Source: Bacteroidetes bacterium UBA4416 (lineage in GTDB: Bacteria; Bacteroidota; Bacteroidia; B-17B0; Aurantibacillaceae). Taken from it: a stretch of 64,000 bases of DNA. Below, piece by piece: positions 15,691 through 25,501 of this stretch. The notes below the pieces were generated by a model that saw nothing but the letters and a program-made list of their open reading frames with translations, searched no databases and was not told the DNA's origin. Numbering within the stretch: position 1 is the stretch's first letter; every line of letters starts with the position of its first letter. The DNA is taken from NCBI GenBank assembly GCA_002390745.1, contig DGQK01000015.1:61594-125593 (forward strand), given 5' to 3'. A program made the position numbers and the translations under genes.

Positions 15691-16953
15691 ATGAAACTCG
15701 TTTATAAAAACATCATCATCAATGCCGTGGTATCGGTGCTGATCCTCTTTATCGGGGAATTTTCCTTCTATGTGTTTCTGAAAAACAATATTGAAAAGGA
15801 AACGATCGAGCATCTCTACCTTGAACGCTACTTCATGTTGAGGAAACTGGCCAAGGGAGTGGATATAGACTATTTTAATCATAACATAGGAGATGAGCTG
15901 AAAATAGAAGCCATTGCGTCGGTAAAGCACGATGTTCCGGTGCTTGAAGACGCGGAGATGGAAGAGCCGGGAGAAGAAGAATATTTTGCATCCAAAAAAA
16001 TCGTTTTTGATGTTATGCAAAAAGGGAAAGCCTACAGGGTGTCCATCATCAAAACAATTGATGAGGATGAAGGATTAACGGGAAGCCTTGCCGCTTTAAT
16101 CTTCATATCAGCGCTGCTGATGGCTGCTGTGCTGGTTGTGATAAATGTATTTGTGTATTACCGCTTATTCTCGCCCCTTTATCAATTGATCAGGGACATT
16201 AAAAGATTCTCAGTCCATAAACTTCAAAAAATCGATCCGCCGAAAACGACCATCAAGGAATTTATGACCTTGAGTGATGAGATCAGTAAAATGTCGGTGC
16301 AAATGATTTCGGATTATACATCCATGAAAGAATTTACGGAGAACATGACGCATGAAATGCAAACGCCGCTGGCAGTGATCAGTAGCAAAATAGAGCGTTG
16401 TATTCAGGATAAGGATCTGACCCATGAGCAGGCCATTTTGCTGACGGATGTCACAAAAGCAGTCAATAAGCTCTTCAGCATCAGCAAAGGACTAACCCTT
16501 TTATGCAAGCTCGACAATAAGCAATACACAACCCTCATAAATACGGACATCGCGGAGCTGGTGAAGCAGCGGATACATTATTTCACCGATTTTATCGAGA
16601 ACAAGCAGATCACGTTAACGGAAAGCTACAGCGAAGAGGTATCCGTTTCCATGGATCTTTCGCTTTCCGAGATCATGATCGATAACCTCTTAAAAAATGC
16701 GATTCAGCATAACGTGGAAAAGGGCAGGATCCTGATCACACTCGAAAACAGGCGCTTAACGATTGCCAATACCGGTCATGCCACAGAGCCCTTGTCCAAT
16801 CGCAACTTCGACAGGTTCTACAGCCATTCACCGAACAGTTCTTTAGGCCTTGGTTTATCCATCGTCAAGAAAATTGTGGACTATTATGGCTTTGCATTAT
16901 CCTACCGCCATGAACAGGGACTGCACAGCATAGCCATTGATTTTCAGGCATAA
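15691..16953 (+). CDS. Sensor histidine kinase (HisKA type)
   Basis: The 420-residue kinase starts with a membrane helix (IIINAVVSVLILFIGEFSFY). It then has a small extracytoplasmic segment of about 100 residues rich in Glu and Asp, and a second helix (LAALIFISALLMAAVLVVINVF). A linker leads to the dimerisation domain with MTHEMQTPLAVIS, where the histidine of HEMQTPLA is the phosphate acceptor. The ATPase domain shows NLLKNAIQHN and GLGLSIVKKI; the G1-region aspartate is replaced by the shorter IANTGHA, as in several Bacteroidota kinases. It pairs with the regulator 10 bases upstream and ends five bases from the convergent photolyase gene. Confidence 0.93.
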   Translation: MKLVYKNIIINAVVSVLILFIGEFSFYVFLKNNIEKETIEHLYLERYFMLRKLAKGVDIDYFNHNIGDELKIEAIASVKHDVPVLEDAEMEEPGEEEYFASKKIVFDVMQKGKAYRVSIIKTIDEDEGLTGSLAALIFISALLMAAVLVVINVFVYYRLFSPLYQLIRDIKRFSVHKLQKIDPPKTTIKEFMTLSDEISKMSVQMISDYTSMKEFTENMTHEMQTPLAVISSKIERCIQDKDLTHEQAILLTDVTKAVNKLFSISKGLTLLCKLDNKQYTTLINTDIAELVKQRIHYFTDFIENKQITLTESYSEEVSVSMDLSLSEIMIDNLLKNAIQHNVEKGRILITLENRRLTIANTGHATEPLSNRNFDRFYSHSPNSSLGLGLSIVKKIVDYYGFALSYRHEQGLHSIAIDFQA

Positions 16954-16958
16954 GCCGC

Positions 16959-18281
16959 CTAAAACAAACGCGTTTGTTGCTGATCACTCAGGGCTTCTTT
17001 GTACACGCTCAGGGCGCGGAGCCTGGCTGCGGCATGATCTACGATCGGTTGGGGATAATTCTTCGTTCCGTATTCCGGAACCCAGCGTTTGATGTAGGTA
17101 AAATCGGGATCGAATTTTTTCTGCTGCTCCGTAGGATTGAAGACCCTGAAATAAGGAGCCGCGTCGCAGCCGCTTCCCGCTGCCCACTGCCAGCCACCCA
17201 CGTTGGCGCTTAAATCATAGTCCAGTAATTTTTCCGCGAAATAAGCTTCGCCCCAGCGCCAGTCGATCAGCAGGTCCTTCACCAAAAAGCTGGAAACGAT
17301 CATGCGCACCCGGTTATGCATGAAGCCTGTGGCATTCAGCTCGCGCATCCCGGCATCCACAATCGGGAAACCGGTCCGGCCTTCGCACCAGGCGGCAAAT
17401 TCCGTTTCGTCATTGCGCCAATGCACGCGGTCGTACTGTGGCTTGAAAGAGTCTTTAGCCGAATGCGGAAAATGAAAAAGGATCATCATATAAAAGTCGC
17501 GCCAGATGAGCTCGTTCAGCCATGTTTCATTAAGTTCCATGGCGCGTTTCACCAAAGCCCGGATGCTTACCGTGCCGAAGCGCAGGTGAACACTCAGGCG
17601 CGTGGTGCCTTTGATGCCCGGAATGTCACGGGTTTGGTGGTAATGCCGGATAAGATCCTTATCCAGGTCACTCGGCGGAACCACCGCTGTTGTTTTTTCG
17701 AATCCCAGCGCTTTCAGCGATGGGATTGCCATAGAAGCTGAGGAAAGAAAATTTTTGAAATAGCTTTTGTTAGGATAAGGCCTGATGTAAAAATCTTTCA
17801 TGGCTGCTTTCCACCGGCGGCTGTAAGGCGTGAACACCGTATAGGGTTTTCCGTCCTCTTTGGTCACTTCGTTTTTTTCAAAAATGCACTGGTCTTTGTA
17901 TGTATGAAAGCCGATACCCTTGCTGTCGAGAAATGCTTTAATGGATGCATCGCGGGCAATGGCCTCAGGCTCATAGTCGTGGTTGGTGTATACGCCTGTG
18001 ATGGCATAATCTTTAGCCAGCTCCTCAAAAGCCTCAAGCGGCGTTGCGTGTAACACCTTCAGGGACGAGCCGTGAGTGCCTAGTTCCTCGTGGAGCGCAG
18101 TAAGGGTTTTATGAATAAATTCCACGCGGGCGTCCGCTTTGTGGCTTAATTTACCAAGGATATGCTTGTCGAAAATGAAGACAGGAAGAACAGGATCGCC
18201 GCTTTTCAGCGCATGATAAAGACCCGCATTGTCATGCAGGCGAAGATCCCTGCGGAACCAAAAAATAGCTGCTTGTTTCAT
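16959..18281 (-). CDS. phrB: Deoxyribodipyrimidine photolyase
   Basis: This 440-residue photolyase/cryptochrome-family enzyme repairs UV pyrimidine dimers using light. The start AIFWFRRDLRLHDN is the family N-terminus. The FAD region shows TTRLSVHLRFGTVSIR and ELIWRDFYM, then GRTGFPIVDAGMRELNATGF and HNRVRMIVSSFLVKDLLIDW. DLSANVGGWQWAAGSGCDAAPYF (split as DLSANVGGWQW and AAGSGCDAAPYF) and FRVFNPT close the active-site side. Conserved tryptophans of the electron chain are present. It fits class I CPD photolyase. It diverges from hutU. Confidence 0.96.
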   Translation of the reverse strand: MKQAAIFWFRRDLRLHDNAGLYHALKSGDPVLPVFIFDKHILGKLSHKADARVEFIHKTLTALHEELGTHGSSLKVLHATPLEAFEELAKDYAITGVYTNHDYEPEAIARDASIKAFLDSKGIGFHTYKDQCIFEKNEVTKEDGKPYTVFTPYSRRWKAAMKDFYIRPYPNKSYFKNFLSSASMAIPSLKALGFEKTTAVVPPSDLDKDLIRHYHQTRDIPGIKGTTRLSVHLRFGTVSIRALVKRAMELNETWLNELIWRDFYMMILFHFPHSAKDSFKPQYDRVHWRNDETEFAAWCEGRTGFPIVDAGMRELNATGFMHNRVRMIVSSFLVKDLLIDWRWGEAYFAEKLLDYDLSANVGGWQWAAGSGCDAAPYFRVFNPTEQQKKFDPDFTYIKRWVPEYGTKNYPQPIVDHAAARLRALSVYKEALSDQQQTRLF

Positions 18282-18386
18282 CGAATTTTAAACAAGTATA
18301 CAGCATTATAGTTTGATTTTTTAGTATTAAATTCACACAGTTAAAAATTTCAGAACCCAGTACCATTACGCGATCATCCGTTTACT

Positions 18387-20420
18387 ATGGAATTAAAGCA
18401 ATTTCAACAACACATACTCGAAGGCATTCCTTCGCAGCTTCCTGAGCCAAAAGCCTACGAAACGGCAATTAACCACGCACCAAGGCGTAAGGACATTCTC
18501 AATGCCGATGAAAAGAAACTTGCGGTGCAGAATGCCCTTCGCTATTTTGAGCCGCAGCACCATGCCCTGCTTGCCAAAGAATTTTTCGAAGAGCTAAAAA
18601 CCTACGGACGGATCTATATGTACCGTTTCCGCCCCGACTATAAGATCTATGCCAGGCCTATCCTCGATTACCCGCACAAAAGCCTGCAGGCCGCAGCCAT
18701 CATGCACATGCTCAGCAATAACCTTGATTATGCGGTCGCCCAGCATCCGCATGAGCTGATCACGTACGGCGGCAACGGTGCGGTATTCCAGAACTGGGCA
18801 CAATACCTGCTCACCATGCAGTACCTGGCAACCATGACGGATGAGCAAACCCTGGTGTTATACAGTGGCCACCCGATGGGCTTATTCCCTTCACACAAAG
18901 ATGCGCCGCGTGTGGTGGTAACCAACGGCATGATGATCCCCAATTACAGCAAGCCCGACGACTGGGAAAGGTTCAACGCCCTGGGCGTAACGCAATACGG
19001 ACAAATGACGGCAGGCTCTTTCATGTATATCGGTCCGCAGGGCATTGTGCATGGCACCACGATCACGGTGATGAATGCTGCGCGCAAGATTTGCAAAACG
19101 GAGGAAGAGCGGAGGGGGAAATTATTTGTGACCTGCGGATTGGGCGGGATGAGCGGCGCACAGCCCAAAGCCGCTAAAATTGCGGAATTGGTTTCCGTGA
19201 CAGCCGAGATCAATCCGAAAGCAGTGAAGACACGCCACTCGCAGGGCTGGGTGGATGAAGTCTTTGAAGACCTCGATGCCCTTATCCCGAGAATTAAAAC
19301 AGCGCAGGCCAACAAAGAAGCCGTGTCGCTGGCTTACCAGGGCAATGTGGTGGATCTGTGGGAGCGCCTCGTGAAAGAAAATATGCCGGTAGACATCGGC
19401 TCCGACCAGACATCCCTGCACAATCCATGGGCGGGCGGCTACTATCCTGCCGGCCTTTCGCTGGAAGAGAGCAATGCGATGATGGCTTCCGATCCGGATA
19501 AATTCAAAGAAGAAGTTCAGAAAACACTGGTGCGCCATGCCAACGCGGTGAATACGCTGAATGCCAAAGGCATGTACTTTTTCGATTACGGCAATGCCTT
19601 TCTGCTGGAAGCGGGCAGGGCAGGAGCCGATATTTACAAAACAGAAAAGCCGCAGAAAGGTGGGCATACAGGCGCGACCTTCCGCTACAATTCCTATGTG
19701 CAGGACATCCTGGGGCCGATGTGTTTCGACTACGGCTTTGGCCCTTTCCGCTGGGTATGCACAAGTGCCAGGGAAAACGACCTTCGCAAAACCGATGAGA
19801 TCGCCTTATCCGTTTTGGAAGAGATGTATAAAACAGCGCCGGAAGAGATCAAGCAGCAATTGAGCGATAACATTATCTGGATCCGGGATGCGATGAAAAA
19901 CAACCTGGTGGTGGGTTCGCAGGCCCGCATCCTCTATGCCGACAGCGAAGGGCGTGTAAAGGTGGCGGAAGCGATCAACAAGGCCATTGCGGCGAAAGAG
20001 ATCTCGGCGCCGGTGGTGCTTGGACGCGATCACCACGATGTGAGCGGTACAGATTCTCCTTACCGTGAAACGTCTAACATTTACGATGGCTCGAAATACA
20101 CGGCGGATATGGCAGTGCAGAATTTTGTCGGCGATGGCTTCCGCGGAGCTACCTGGATCAGCTTGCACAATGGCGGAGGCGTGGGCTGGGGAGAAGTCAT
20201 CAACGGTGGCTTTGGCTTGGTGCTGGATGGAAGTGCAGATGCCGACCGGAGATTGAAATCCATGTTGTTCTGGGATGTGAATAACGGTATTGCCCGTCGT
20301 TCCTGGGCCCGCAACAAGGAAGCTGATTTTGCCATCAGGCGTGAAATGGAACGCACCCCTAACCTGAAAGTGACGCTCCCGAACCTGGTGGACGAAAGCA
20401 TTTTGAAGGGACTGGAGTAG
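18387..20420 (+). CDS. hutU: Urocanate hydratase
   Basis: Urocanate hydratase converts urocanate to imidazolone propionate, the second step of histidine breakdown, using tightly bound NAD. The 677-residue length matches the long form. Visible stretches are LITYGGNGAVFQNWAQYLL, LYSGHPMGLFPSH, TAGSFMYIGPQGIVHGTT, TCGLGGMSGAQPKA (NAD-binding loop), GSDQTSLHNPWAGGYYPAG and ISLHNGGGVGWGEVINGGFG. No other hut gene adjoins, so the rest of the pathway must lie elsewhere. A hairpin just after the stop (20436-20457) may end its transcript. Confidence 0.97.
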   Translation: MELKQFQQHILEGIPSQLPEPKAYETAINHAPRRKDILNADEKKLAVQNALRYFEPQHHALLAKEFFEELKTYGRIYMYRFRPDYKIYARPILDYPHKSLQAAAIMHMLSNNLDYAVAQHPHELITYGGNGAVFQNWAQYLLTMQYLATMTDEQTLVLYSGHPMGLFPSHKDAPRVVVTNGMMIPNYSKPDDWERFNALGVTQYGQMTAGSFMYIGPQGIVHGTTITVMNAARKICKTEEERRGKLFVTCGLGGMSGAQPKAAKIAELVSVTAEINPKAVKTRHSQGWVDEVFEDLDALIPRIKTAQANKEAVSLAYQGNVVDLWERLVKENMPVDIGSDQTSLHNPWAGGYYPAGLSLEESNAMMASDPDKFKEEVQKTLVRHANAVNTLNAKGMYFFDYGNAFLLEAGRAGADIYKTEKPQKGGHTGATFRYNSYVQDILGPMCFDYGFGPFRWVCTSARENDLRKTDEIALSVLEEMYKTAPEEIKQQLSDNIIWIRDAMKNNLVVGSQARILYADSEGRVKVAEAINKAIAAKEISAPVVLGRDHHDVSGTDSPYRETSNIYDGSKYTADMAVQNFVGDGFRGATWISLHNGGGVGWGEVINGGFGLVLDGSADADRRLKSMLFWDVNNGIARRSWARNKEADFAIRREMERTPNLKVTLPNLVDESILKGLE

Positions 20421-20433
20421 TACTCACCGCAAA

Positions 20434-20460
20434 TCTTTCAGGCTTTTAAGACCTGAAAAA
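20434..20460. terminator. Hairpin downstream of hutU
   Basis: TTTCAGG faces CCTGAAA across a short A/T loop, followed by AAA. It resembles both a terminator without a strong T-run and a common Bacteroidota intergenic hairpin. Confidence 0.45.
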
Positions 20461-20490
20461 ATCTGAATTTCAAAGACAGTTCATGGCGAC

Positions 20491-20532
20491 TTCGAGAGCC
20501 TCAGTCGCCGCACGGAGGTTGAGGCTCTCGAA
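20491..20532. repeat. 13-base perfect inverted repeat, REP-like
   Basis: TTCGAGAGCCTCA (20491-20503) is matched by TGAGGCTCTCGAA (20520-20532) around a 16-base spacer. Sequences like this are scattered in Bacteroidota genomes as short interspersed palindromes (from memory). It lies 18 bases before the caspase-like gene start. Confidence 0.6.
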
Positions 20533-20549
20533 ACCACTGTGCAAGCCTT

Positions 20550-23500
20550 ATGAAAAAATTCCTTCCACTCCTCCTTTTCCTGTTAGGTAAAAGCCTTTGT
20601 GTGGCCCAGCTCAAAGATGTAAAGATCATTATCCCGAAAGAGATCGGTTACAGCTATTACGATTTTGTACAGTTCTTTCCCGGGGAGCAGTACTTTGCCC
20701 TCTGTGCCAATTCCCTTACGATTTACAATACAGAAACCGCGGAAGTGGTGGATGAATACGACCTTGGCTACCTCGCCAAAAACCTCTCCATGAATGAAAA
20801 GGGCGATAAACTCACTGTGACGGTGAATAATGAATTATTCATCTTTGGCTTTAAAGACCGGAAATTATCACTGGAGAAGAAGATCCTGACGGCTGATCTC
20901 ATCCGGGGATTGCCGAACAGTGAGTATTACGGCGCACTGCCCATCTCCACCGTGTTTTTCACCGGTAAAGGAAATGAGCTGTACGTGGCTATTGGTTCAT
21001 TTACTTTGCTGTACGATGCTGACCGCGGCCTTGCTCTGAGTTCGCATGTGTTCCCGGTAACGGATTATATCGTCAGCACAGCTTTATATAAAAAACACCA
21101 GGAAGTGCTCCTGGCCAAAACCTCGGGAACGGTAAACGCCATCTATAAGCAATCCCTAAGCAACCTGTCGGAGGTGAAGGAAGTGATTACAGGGACAGGC
21201 GCTGTAACAAAGACACGCGTGCGCGATTCGCTGCTGGTGTGTTTCACGGCAACCAACTATTTCATCATGGATCTTGAAAAAGAAAAAGTCGTGCATGAAG
21301 TGCGCATGATGAAATACGATTATGATTTCTATGATAAGAAAACCTATAAGGAAATCAACAAGCGCCCGGCACTCTCCGTTCCGGACACCCTGAACTTTGC
21401 CGGCAATGAATATGTTTATGATATCGACTTCATCACCGGCACCAGGCTGGCAGTGTATGCCACTACCAAAGGCCTGAAGTTCATTGATCTTACAACAAAG
21501 AAGCTCGTGAGATCGCATAAAACCATTGCTACCAATATTCGCGTATCGCCCGGAAGCAAGCGGATCATCTCCAATGGCTATTACCCCTACAAAGCATTGA
21601 GGGTGCATGATCCGGCAAATATGCAACTGATCTCGGAACGCGTCACACTCGGAAATGCAATTAATTCGGCAGAGATCAGCCCCGGTAAACGCTGGATGTT
21701 TACCAATGGCGGCAGCTCAGGGTTTTTCTGGGACCTTCGCAGCTTTTCCAAATATGCAGAGCTGAAAGATATTTCAGGATCCGATACGTCCTTTATTTAT
21801 GGGCTGATCTTTCTGAATGATTCCGAAGCCGTGGTCAATTCCGGGAAGTCTTTCAACAAGCTGAACCTCTCCGTTTACAACATCAACAGGAAAAAATATA
21901 CCAGATTTCTGAAGAAGAATGTGTACGCCTTTATGTCAGGATTCCTTAACGGAGAGTATTATTATTCGGATTACAAGACCCTCCACATCTTCAACCTGAA
22001 AACGATGAAGGAGGAAACATACGAAGGCATGTTCTCGCTGGCAGCGGGAAGCCCCGATAAGGCCATTAATTTCACCAAAGAACTGGTATTCATTCCTGAT
22101 GCAGGGAAGTACAGGATCCTGAACCGCAAAACGAAAAAGGTGGAATATGAAAGCGAATCCTGGACAGTAACATCGCGCGTGCTGATAAGCCCCGACAACA
22201 AGTATGTGTACACAGCCGGGCAGGTCACAAAAAAGCAAAGCATCAACGGCAACGAAGTAGAGATCCCGGTAGGTGCCATCGTGAAGATCGATATGGCAAA
22301 AAAGGCCATTATCGCGGATTATGCTGTCACCTATTATCCCTATGATTTTAAGATCAAACAAAACGGAACGCAGATCGGCATCTGGTACCTGAAACAGGAT
22401 TATAGCGGTAACCCCGGCAAGGAAACCCTTTACAGCGAATACGATGTGGAAAGCGGAAAGGAGCTGTATAGCACAACAATCGCCAAAACGCCGGAGATCA
22501 TTCCATTCGGGCAGAGCAGCGAAAGCGGAAAGTACTTTGCGATGTATGTGCCCTATGGCAACTGGTTCAAAGTATATGACGATAAAGGGAATGAGATCCT
22601 GGACCTGAGCGATATGCACCTGTCGGCGCCGAAGTGCTTTTTCATCGAGAGCCTCGATAAACTGATCATCACGAGCGTATCAAGCTCCCTGGCAACCTTT
22701 GCCGACCTGAAAAACAAACGCATCATCGGCCAGCTCGCCAATGCCAGCGGCGATAACTTCTTCCTGATAAGCTCGCAAATGCATTACCTGGGCTCTAAGG
22801 ATTTTGTGAAGAACATGCGCTTCAAATACCAGTCGGAAATGTTCAGCTTTGAGCAGTTCGATGCGTACCTCAATCAGCCGCACAATGTGTTGCGTGCTTT
22901 CGGATGCTCCGACAGCAGCCTCATCAAAGCTTACGAGACCGCGTACCTGAAACGGATGCGTGTGCTCGGGCTGAAGCCCGGTGCGAAAGTGAATTTCTCG
23001 ACCTTGCCTTCCGTGCAGGATGTACAGATGAATCCCGGGAAAAACGGCCAGGTCAATTTCTCGCTCAGCGCCAACAAAGGCCAGGGAAAGCTGGCTACTG
23101 CCAATGTCTACAACAACGGGACGCAGATATTTTCGGAGCCAGTACCTCCGGCGCAGGGAGCACGCTATGAAAAGAATTTCTCGTTTGAAACCTCTTCCGG
23201 CATCAACCGCTTCGAGTTTAGCGTGAAGGACGAGCAGGGGCTTGAAAGCCCGCGGATCGTGAGGCTCTTCAACAATACCGGCAATGTAAAGCCCGATCTG
23301 TACCTCGTAGTGGTGGCGAGCGAAAAATTCAGGGACACTGATTTTAACCTGGCTTATGCGGTGAAGGACGCCGGCGACCTCGCGCAGACCATGTCAGGCT
23401 CTAAGTCTTTCAACAAAACGAAGATCAAAAAGCTGTACAACCAGTCCTTTAGCACCGATTCGGTGAAGCAGCTGAAACAGTTTTTTGCAACCGCGGGCGT

Positions 23501-24086
23501 CAACGACGTGGTGATGGTCTTCTTCGCCGGCCACGGTTACCTTGATGCAGACTTTAGCTATTACTTTCCGACCTATTACACGGATTTTACCGACCCTAAA
23601 ATCAATTCGGTGAATTACAACACCTTCGAAACCCTGTTTAAAGAGATGAAGCCGATCCGTAAACTGATGTTCATTGATGCCTGTTTCAGCGGGGAAGTGG
23701 ATGAAGAAGCACAGCCCGGCAAAGAAGGCGCCGGCGGGAAAAAAGAAACGCGGAGCATTGCAGGAGCCAGCTTTACACAAAGCACAGCAATGGAGCTGTC
23801 GAAAGCCATCTTCTCCGACCTGCGCCAGAACTCAGGTGTAACGGTGATCTCCTCGGCAGGAGGCACACAGGAAGCACTGGAAGGAGAGAAGTGGAATAAC
23901 GGCTTGTTTACCCATTGCCTGATGGAAGGGATGGTAAAGTACAGCGCCGACCAGAATGGCGACAGGATCATTACGCTCAGCGAATTGCAGAAATTCGTGT
24001 CGGAGGAAGTGAACCGTTTATCGGAAGGAAAGCAAACGCCTACCTACCGTGTGGAGAACGCGCAGCTGGATTATGAGCTGTGGTAA
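20550..24086 (+). CDS. Secreted caspase-like protein with beta-propeller-type N-terminus
   Basis: This is an 1178-residue protein with a signal peptide (MKKFLPLLLFLLGKSLCVAQ). Residues about 25-800 contain repeated beta-blade patterns ending in W/Y-D and K/R strands, such as GFFWDLRSFSKYAEL and FVFLTG-type turns, which suggest one or two WD40-like propellers. Residues about 915-1178 form a peptidase C14-like caspase domain. DLYLVVVASEKF opens it, the catalytic His995 lies in MVFFAGHGYL and Cys1045 in FIDACFSGE. STAMELSKAIFSDLRQNSGV and VISSAGGTQEAL follow. The dyad is intact, so it may be an active protease outside the cytoplasm. Its substrate is unknown. Confidence 0.9.
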   Translation: MKKFLPLLLFLLGKSLCVAQLKDVKIIIPKEIGYSYYDFVQFFPGEQYFALCANSLTIYNTETAEVVDEYDLGYLAKNLSMNEKGDKLTVTVNNELFIFGFKDRKLSLEKKILTADLIRGLPNSEYYGALPISTVFFTGKGNELYVAIGSFTLLYDADRGLALSSHVFPVTDYIVSTALYKKHQEVLLAKTSGTVNAIYKQSLSNLSEVKEVITGTGAVTKTRVRDSLLVCFTATNYFIMDLEKEKVVHEVRMMKYDYDFYDKKTYKEINKRPALSVPDTLNFAGNEYVYDIDFITGTRLAVYATTKGLKFIDLTTKKLVRSHKTIATNIRVSPGSKRIISNGYYPYKALRVHDPANMQLISERVTLGNAINSAEISPGKRWMFTNGGSSGFFWDLRSFSKYAELKDISGSDTSFIYGLIFLNDSEAVVNSGKSFNKLNLSVYNINRKKYTRFLKKNVYAFMSGFLNGEYYYSDYKTLHIFNLKTMKEETYEGMFSLAAGSPDKAINFTKELVFIPDAGKYRILNRKTKKVEYESESWTVTSRVLISPDNKYVYTAGQVTKKQSINGNEVEIPVGAIVKIDMAKKAIIADYAVTYYPYDFKIKQNGTQIGIWYLKQDYSGNPGKETLYSEYDVESGKELYSTTIAKTPEIIPFGQSSESGKYFAMYVPYGNWFKVYDDKGNEILDLSDMHLSAPKCFFIESLDKLIITSVSSSLATFADLKNKRIIGQLANASGDNFFLISSQMHYLGSKDFVKNMRFKYQSEMFSFEQFDAYLNQPHNVLRAFGCSDSSLIKAYETAYLKRMRVLGLKPGAKVNFSTLPSVQDVQMNPGKNGQVNFSLSANKGQGKLATANVYNNGTQIFSEPVPPAQGARYEKNFSFETSSGINRFEFSVKDEQGLESPRIVRLFNNTGNVKPDLYLVVVASEKFRDTDFNLAYAVKDAGDLAQTMSGSKSFNKTKIKKLYNQSFSTDSVKQLKQFFATAGVNDVVMVFFAGHGYLDADFSYYFPTYYTDFTDPKINSVNYNTFETLFKEMKPIRKLMFIDACFSGEVDEEAQPGKEGAGGKKETRSIAGASFTQSTAMELSKAIFSDLRQNSGVTVISSAGGTQEALEGEKWNNGLFTHCLMEGMVKYSADQNGDRIITLSELQKFVSEEVNRLSEGKQTPTYRVENAQLDYELW

Positions 24087-24201
24087 TACGTTCATCGTAC
24101 AGGTATATAGACAGTATACATGACCTGCCGGTAAACAGGCAACAGGCAGGCACAATTTAGTATAGACGCGGATCCTGGAGAAGCATCATCCCCACGAGGC
24201 A

Positions 24202-25053
24202 TTACCAGTCGCTGCTGCTGCCGCCACCGCCGGAGTCCCCACCGCCACCGCCGCTGAAATCGGAGCCCGAATCGTAAGAGGAATAACCCGAGTCGCCACC
24301 GCCGGAATAGGACGAGCCCGAATAATAAGACGAGCTGCCGCTTCCTTTTTTGAAGTTGATGACGAAGAAAAGCATGAAGAACAAAAGAACGGCGCCCATG
24401 CATGGAATAAGCGTCAGCAACAACGCAATGCCGAAGAGAATGCCTTTCACAAGCGCTGTCCTTTTCCTGGCCGGTTTCTTCTTAAAAAGCAATACCGAAA
24501 AGAGGACCATCAGCAGAACATTGACCGTATAGCCCAGCAGCCAGCTGCCGATGTATTTATAAGGACTTTCTTCTTCAGGCTCGTAGGCATGCGCCGTGTA
24601 ATAGATCAGCTCGCTCACGCCTTTGTCGAGTCCCGTGTAGAAATCGTTCTGTTTAAAATAAGGCCGCATCGTTTCATCCTGGATCTTCTTTGTAAGCAGG
24701 TCGGGCAGGCTGCCTTCCAGGCCATAGCCGGTTTGGATACGGAATTTATGATCCGTGACAAACACGGCAATCAGAACACCGTTGTCATTTTTCTGACTTC
24801 CTATTTTCCAGTTGTGGAAGATCTCCTGCGAAAAACCTTCCAGGTTGTTTCCGTTAAGGGAAGGCGCGATGTAAACGAAGATCTGGTTGCTGCTGCTCTT
24901 CTCAAAAGCGCTTAGTTTTTCATTCAGCAATGCTTGCTGCTTCGCGCTCAGCACACCGGCCAGATCGGTTACATAATTCTGCGGCACAGCAGGGTACTGG
25001 GCCACCAGGCAATATGGCAGGAAAAACAGGAGAAAGGCCAGGCGCACGAGCAT
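24202..25053 (-). CDS. TPM-domain membrane protein with Gly/Ser-rich tail
   Basis: The 283-residue protein has a signal peptide (LAFLLFFLPYCLVAQ). Its extracytoplasmic TPM domain has VTDLAGVLSAKQQALLNEKL, IFVYIAPSL, NGVLIAVFVTDHKFRIQTG and GLEGSLPDLL. One or two membrane helices come next (WLLGYTVNVLLMVLFSVLLF and ILFGIALLLTLIPCMGAVLL), then a low-complexity tail of glycine, serine and tyrosine. Such tails are normal for this group. TPM proteins act in membrane-protein quality control or acid phosphatase activity, depending on the branch. It converges with the caspase-like gene across a 115-base gap containing a weak hairpin (CCTGCC...GGCAGG near 24124-24150). Confidence 0.88.
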   Translation of the reverse strand: MLVRLAFLLFFLPYCLVAQYPAVPQNYVTDLAGVLSAKQQALLNEKLSAFEKSSSNQIFVYIAPSLNGNNLEGFSQEIFHNWKIGSQKNDNGVLIAVFVTDHKFRIQTGYGLEGSLPDLLTKKIQDETMRPYFKQNDFYTGLDKGVSELIYYTAHAYEPEEESPYKYIGSWLLGYTVNVLLMVLFSVLLFKKKPARKRTALVKGILFGIALLLTLIPCMGAVLLFFMLFFVINFKKGSGSSSYYSGSSYSGGGDSGYSSYDSGSDFSGGGGGDSGGGGSSSDW

Positions 25054-25064
25054 AAAGCGAATGT

Positions 25065-25084
25065 ATGAAAAAAGATTTTTTCAT
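25065..25084. promoter_or_regulatory. Palindrome between divergent genes
   Basis: ATGAAAAAA (25065-25073) faces TTTTTTCAT (25076-25084) with two bases between. It lies in the 91-base gap shared by the TPM gene and the small secreted protein gene, so it may be a shared operator. The A/T content makes chance occurrence possible. Confidence 0.3.
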
Positions 25085-25144
25085 TCTCTGTAACTTTTCT
25101 CTTTTTAGCGGCGTCCTATGCCTAAACAACCAAAAACCTCTGTT

Positions 25145-25471
25145 ATGAAAACCATTTCCCTTCTCATCGCCCTGATCTTCGTTGCAAACTATGCCCCGGC
25201 CAATTCTCCGGACAAAGCCCTCGTACAGCTCATGAGCCAGAAAGTGCAGGCTTCGCTGATAATGCCGGAATCGCTCAAAGAGCAAGGCAAAACTCACACC
25301 ATCAGCATCTGGTTTAGTGTGGATGAAGAAGGTAGAGTGACTGATGTTACAGCCAATACAAAGAATAAAGAAGCCCGGGCCGACCTTGAAAAACAGTTTC
25401 GCCAATTGAATTTCAAAGGGCTGACACCTTCGGTTTACAATGGCATCGACGTGAATTTTATTGTGTATTGA
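25145..25471 (+). CDS. Small secreted protein, TonB-C-like
   Basis: From ATG 25145 this is a 108-residue protein with a signal peptide (MKTISLLIALIFVANYAPA). The mature part reads IWFSVDEEGRVTDVTANTKN, then FRQLNFKGLTP, the strand order of the TonB C-terminal/energy-transducer fold. Small periplasmic proteins of this kind are frequent in Bacteroidota. It has no membrane anchor and no partner gene here, so a TonB role is not shown. A longer start at 25118 would add nine residues before the signal and is less likely. Confidence 0.7.
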   Translation: MKTISLLIALIFVANYAPANSPDKALVQLMSQKVQASLIMPESLKEQGKTHTISIWFSVDEEGRVTDVTANTKNKEARADLEKQFRQLNFKGLTPSVYNGIDVNFIVY

Positions 25472-25501
25472 TCACGTATGCCCTCCTGCTTTGTTCAGGT
25501 T

